Source: Mrakia gelida (Eukaryota > Basidiomycota > Tremellomycetes > Cystofilobasidiales > Mrakiaceae). From it: a DNA stretch of 64,000 nt. Below are positions 61,246-64,000 of this stretch, piece after piece. The notes under the pieces are model-generated. The model saw only the letters and a program-made list of their open reading frames with translations, had not been told where the DNA came from and made no database searches. The DNA is taken from the NCBI GenBank assembly GCA_024345305.1, contig BRON01000007.1, positions 1,364,001 to 1,428,000 of the forward strand, given 5' to 3'. The translations under genes were made by a program, and so were the position numbers. Numbering within the stretch: the stretch's first letter is position 1; each line of letters begins with the position of its first letter.

Positions 61246-64000
61246 ATGGCAGAACCTCTCCCTCGCTCGGAACCTACTGGGTTCAGCGCCATACCCTCCC
61301 CTGATTCCAACCCCATCGACGACACGAAGGAGGACGAGAAAGTGAACGAGGACGACCACCCGGTGATTTCTTCGTCTCGTTCGAAGGAGAGTTCAGAGAC
61401 CGTTGTTGGTGGGGATGGGCAGCCTGAGGAGCTGAGTGAGAAGGTCAAGGTGCTTAAGAAGAAGATTGAGAAGACTGAGGCTGGAACTGGAGGGGAGAAG
61501 GGTGGGTTTGAGGATGGGAAACTGAGAGAGCATTGGTGAGTTGGGACGTCGTCGGTCCTTTTTCGTTTCGTTCGCTTTCCTTTCTCGAGCGCGTGGGATG
61601 GGGGTTTGGGAGGCTGATGGGCAGCCTAGAGGAAGAGGTACTGATAGGAGGGGAGTATAGAGGGAAGAGGGAAGAGGATGGGAGGGAGGGAAGCTTTGAG
61701 CCCTCCCATCGGCGACGAGCGAAAGGAAGGGGCGAGGGAGCTCATCGAGCTTTCTCCCTCGCTCTTTATCTTCCCTTTCCTTTGCGAAAAGTTTCCCCCT
61801 CCTCAACACCACCGCCTCTTATGCTCTCTGCCCTCGCTGTACATCCCTACATCGTTTGCGAACCCTCCCTCGCTCTTGCAATCTAAACCAACCTCCTCGT
61901 CCGACCTTCAATCAATCCCACTGACGGCCCTCCCTCCCTCTTCGTCTTCGTTTCTAGGTACCAGCTCTGGAGATTCAAGAACGCTGCCCCTCCGGTGCCG
62001 AAGACCTACGACGAGGCTGGTATCTTACCTTTAGCGACCTGCTCGCTCTTCAGCTATCTCACCTACTGTAAGTCTTCCTTTCCTCCTTTCTTCCCTCGCG
62101 CGCCCTGCCGGCTTCGACCGAAGGGGTACGAGATGGGGCGCTGAGGGATTGGAAGAAGTTTTTTGCGAGGTTGGAAGGGTGGGGAGATCTTCTCTATGGA
62201 TAGAAGATCCTCTCGGTTGTACTCTTGGAGGTCATGACTTCGATATCGAGCAGGAGAAGCTCCGAGTCGATGCCGAACGCGTCGCGAAACTGACGACCCT
62301 TATCTTCCTCTTCCTTTCTTCTCTTTCTTCCAGCCTGGTGCAACCCGATCATGACCCTCGGATACCAACGGTTCGCTCATCCATCCCTTTTATCTATCTC
62401 ACACGCACCTCTGACTGCTTTTTGATTCCTTCAGACCTCTCCAACCAACAGATCTCTGGCAGATGGATCCAACGCGACAAGCCTCCCTCCTCTCCGCCAA
62501 CCTCGATGCTTCTTGGACTCGTCGGCAGAAGGAAGCCAAGGCCTACAACTCGGATCTCGCTTCAGGACACATCCCCGTTCCTCTCTCTCTTCGCATCAAG
62601 TGGTCGTTCGGAGGAGGATCGAGGGAGGAGAAGGAGAGGAGCTGGAGAGCTGTCGAGGGGAGGAAGGAAGCGAGTTTGGGGTGGGCGATTGTTGAGCAGT
62701 TCAGGTTGTTCTACGGGCTTGCTGTGGTGTTCAAGATCTTTGGAGATACTTGTCAGCTGATGGTGAGTTTTGGGAGTCTGTGCCGCGGGGAGTTCGGGGA
62801 AGAAGACGACGACGCGCCGCAAACTGACCCTCGATTTCTCACAACGGCTTCTCTTTCCCCTTTTTCCTTCCTTTTTCGTAGAGTCCCATCCTCGCCAAAG
62901 CCATCATCGTCTACGCTCAAGAAACCTACGCCGCCAAGGCTGCGGGTACTGCTCTTCCGTCGAAGGGACGAGGAGTTGGAATGGCGTTGGGGATGTACCT
63001 CCTCACGATGAGCTGGTCGATCTTACAGCATCAAGTTTGGTGGAGGGGAATGACTACGGGAGTGTTGATGCGAGCGGCTCTCACTTGCTCGGTGTACAAA
63101 CGAGCGCTCGTACTCTCCAACAACTCTCGAGCGATCTACTCGAACGGGAAACTGTGAGTTTGCTTGATCTCGCCCTCGTGTTCGAGGATGCCATCCTCTT
63201 GCCTCTACACAAGCTGACCCGTTCTTTCCACCTTCGTAGCATGAACCATCTCTCCACCGATATCTCGCGAATCGACTACTGCGTTGGTCTCCCCCTTCCT
63301 CCCCGCTCGTCGTTCCCTTCGCAACTCGCTGACTTACCCTTTCTTCCATCACACAGGCCATGTGGGCCCCTTCGATCCCTTCATCCATCCCCCAGATCGT
63401 TATCTGCACCTTGCTCCTCTGTCTTCAGATCGGTTCGTCCTCCTTCTCCCTCAAGAACTTCTCGCCACAACTGACCGACGCGTCGTCTTCCCCTTTCTTC
63501 TCTCGCACAGGTCCCTCGGCTCTCGCTGGAATCGCCTTCTTCTTCGTCATCATTCCTCTCCAGTCATGGACGATGCAGCTCAGCATCAAGGTTCGAATGA
63601 ACTCGATGACCTACGTGAGTCCATCTCGCTCAACGGAGCTCGAGCTCGAAGCTGAGACGCGTCGACTAACTCCTCGCCTTCCTCTTTCGCAGACCGATCA
63701 ACGGAGCAAGATCCTCCAAGAGCTGCTCGGAGCTATGCGAGTCATCAAATACTTCACCTTCGAACGACCGTACGCGAAGAAGATTGACGATCTACGAGCT
63801 GCTGAGCTTCGAGGAATCAGGTTCGTTCGCGTCTTCCTTCCTTTTGAACCTCTCCCTTCCATTCCCAAAGCGCATCTTTGCTGACTTCGCACCCGTTCTC
63901 GTCCTCCAGAACCCTTCTCATGATCCGAGCAACCAACACGGCCGTCGCGTTCTCCCTCCCCGTCATCTCGGCGGTCATCGCTCTCTGCTGCTACATCGGA
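61246..64000 (+). CDS. YOR1: YOR1-like ABCC transporter, N-terminal part, truncated by right edge
   Basis: Plasma-membrane multidrug/organic-anion exporter family. The start MAEPLPRSEPTGFS opens a charged cytosolic N-tail with a short coiled-coil (LSEKVKVLKKKIEK); there is no TMD0. Then come the YOR1-type landmarks: YEAGILPLATCSLFSYLTYSWCNPIM-like block (TYSWCNPIMTLGYQRPLQ, TDLWQMD), AIVEQFRLFYGLAVVFKIFGD, LQHQVWWRGMTTGVLMRAALTCSVYKRAL, YSNGKLMNHLSTDISRIDY, and DQRSKILQELLGAMRVIKYFTFE. The first intron (61538 to about 61957) is about 420 nt; other introns are short. The frame still runs at 64000, inside TMD1 before NBD1. It is the third ABCC gene in the window and a different subtype from the other two. 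Confidence 0.92.

Overview
This window looks like nuclear DNA of a basidiomycete yeast or dimorphic fungus. The genes are cut by many short spliceosomal introns (mostly 60-120 nt, 5' GTGAGT-like, CTGAC/CTAAC branch sites, pyrimidine tract, AG). 5' leaders are strongly C/T-rich, and the gene set is typically fungal (GT15 mannosyltransferase, Pal1, Kre9/Knh1-like and Rds1-like GPI proteins, Med5). A Pucciniomycotina (Microbotryomycetes-like) origin is my inference from gene style, not proven. No bacterial, plasmid, phage, CRISPR or transposon sequence was seen.

Layout: (1) 1-2139, minus, 5' part of a YCF1/MRP-type ABCC transporter running off the left edge. (2) 2999-7082, plus, probable Mediator subunit Med5. 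(3) 7260-18692, minus, four genes: GT15 mannosyltransferase, an unrecognised Ser/Pro-rich protein, a secreted GH27 alpha-galactosidase and a secreted GH10 xylanase. (4) 19430-25877, minus: V-ATPase subunit H, cytochrome c oxidase subunit IV/Cox5, a MYND-like zinc finger protein. (5) 26224-29769, plus: COG7. (6) 30115-30304: two identical tandem tRNA-Gly(GCC) genes. (7) 30792-38130, minus: a complete second ABCC transporter. (8) 38995-47569, plus: BTB protein, a small unrecognised six-exon gene, Rds1-type ferritin-like GPI protein, mpaB/DUF2236-type oxygenase, RLP24. (9) 47902-49432, minus: mitochondrial ribosomal protein mL46. (10) 49621-54993, plus: RBM5/10-like splicing factor and a Kre9/Knh1-like GPI protein. 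(11) 55441-56161, minus: Pro-rich unknown. (12) 56956-60337, plus: Pal1. (13) 61246-64000, plus: 5' part of a YOR1-like ABCC transporter cut by the right edge.

The genes are mostly independent housekeeping loci. Loose functional themes are ABCC efflux (three separate transporters), secretory/Golgi and cell-wall work (GT15, COG7, V-ATPase, Kre9-like, Pal1), ribosome biogenesis (RLP24, mL46) and a neighbouring pair of secreted plant-polysaccharide hydrolases (GH27, GH10).

The most interesting signal is in splicing. Reconstructing exons by keeping known protein families in frame repeatedly requires a GTTCGT 5' splice site (at least 17 introns), coding micro-exons of 8-19 nt (one carries the catalytic Glu of the xylanase), at least one GC-AG intron, and a palindromic GACGCGTC motif that often overlaps the intron branch site. 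Exon coordinates are hand-derived from phase and family continuity and should be read as a model.
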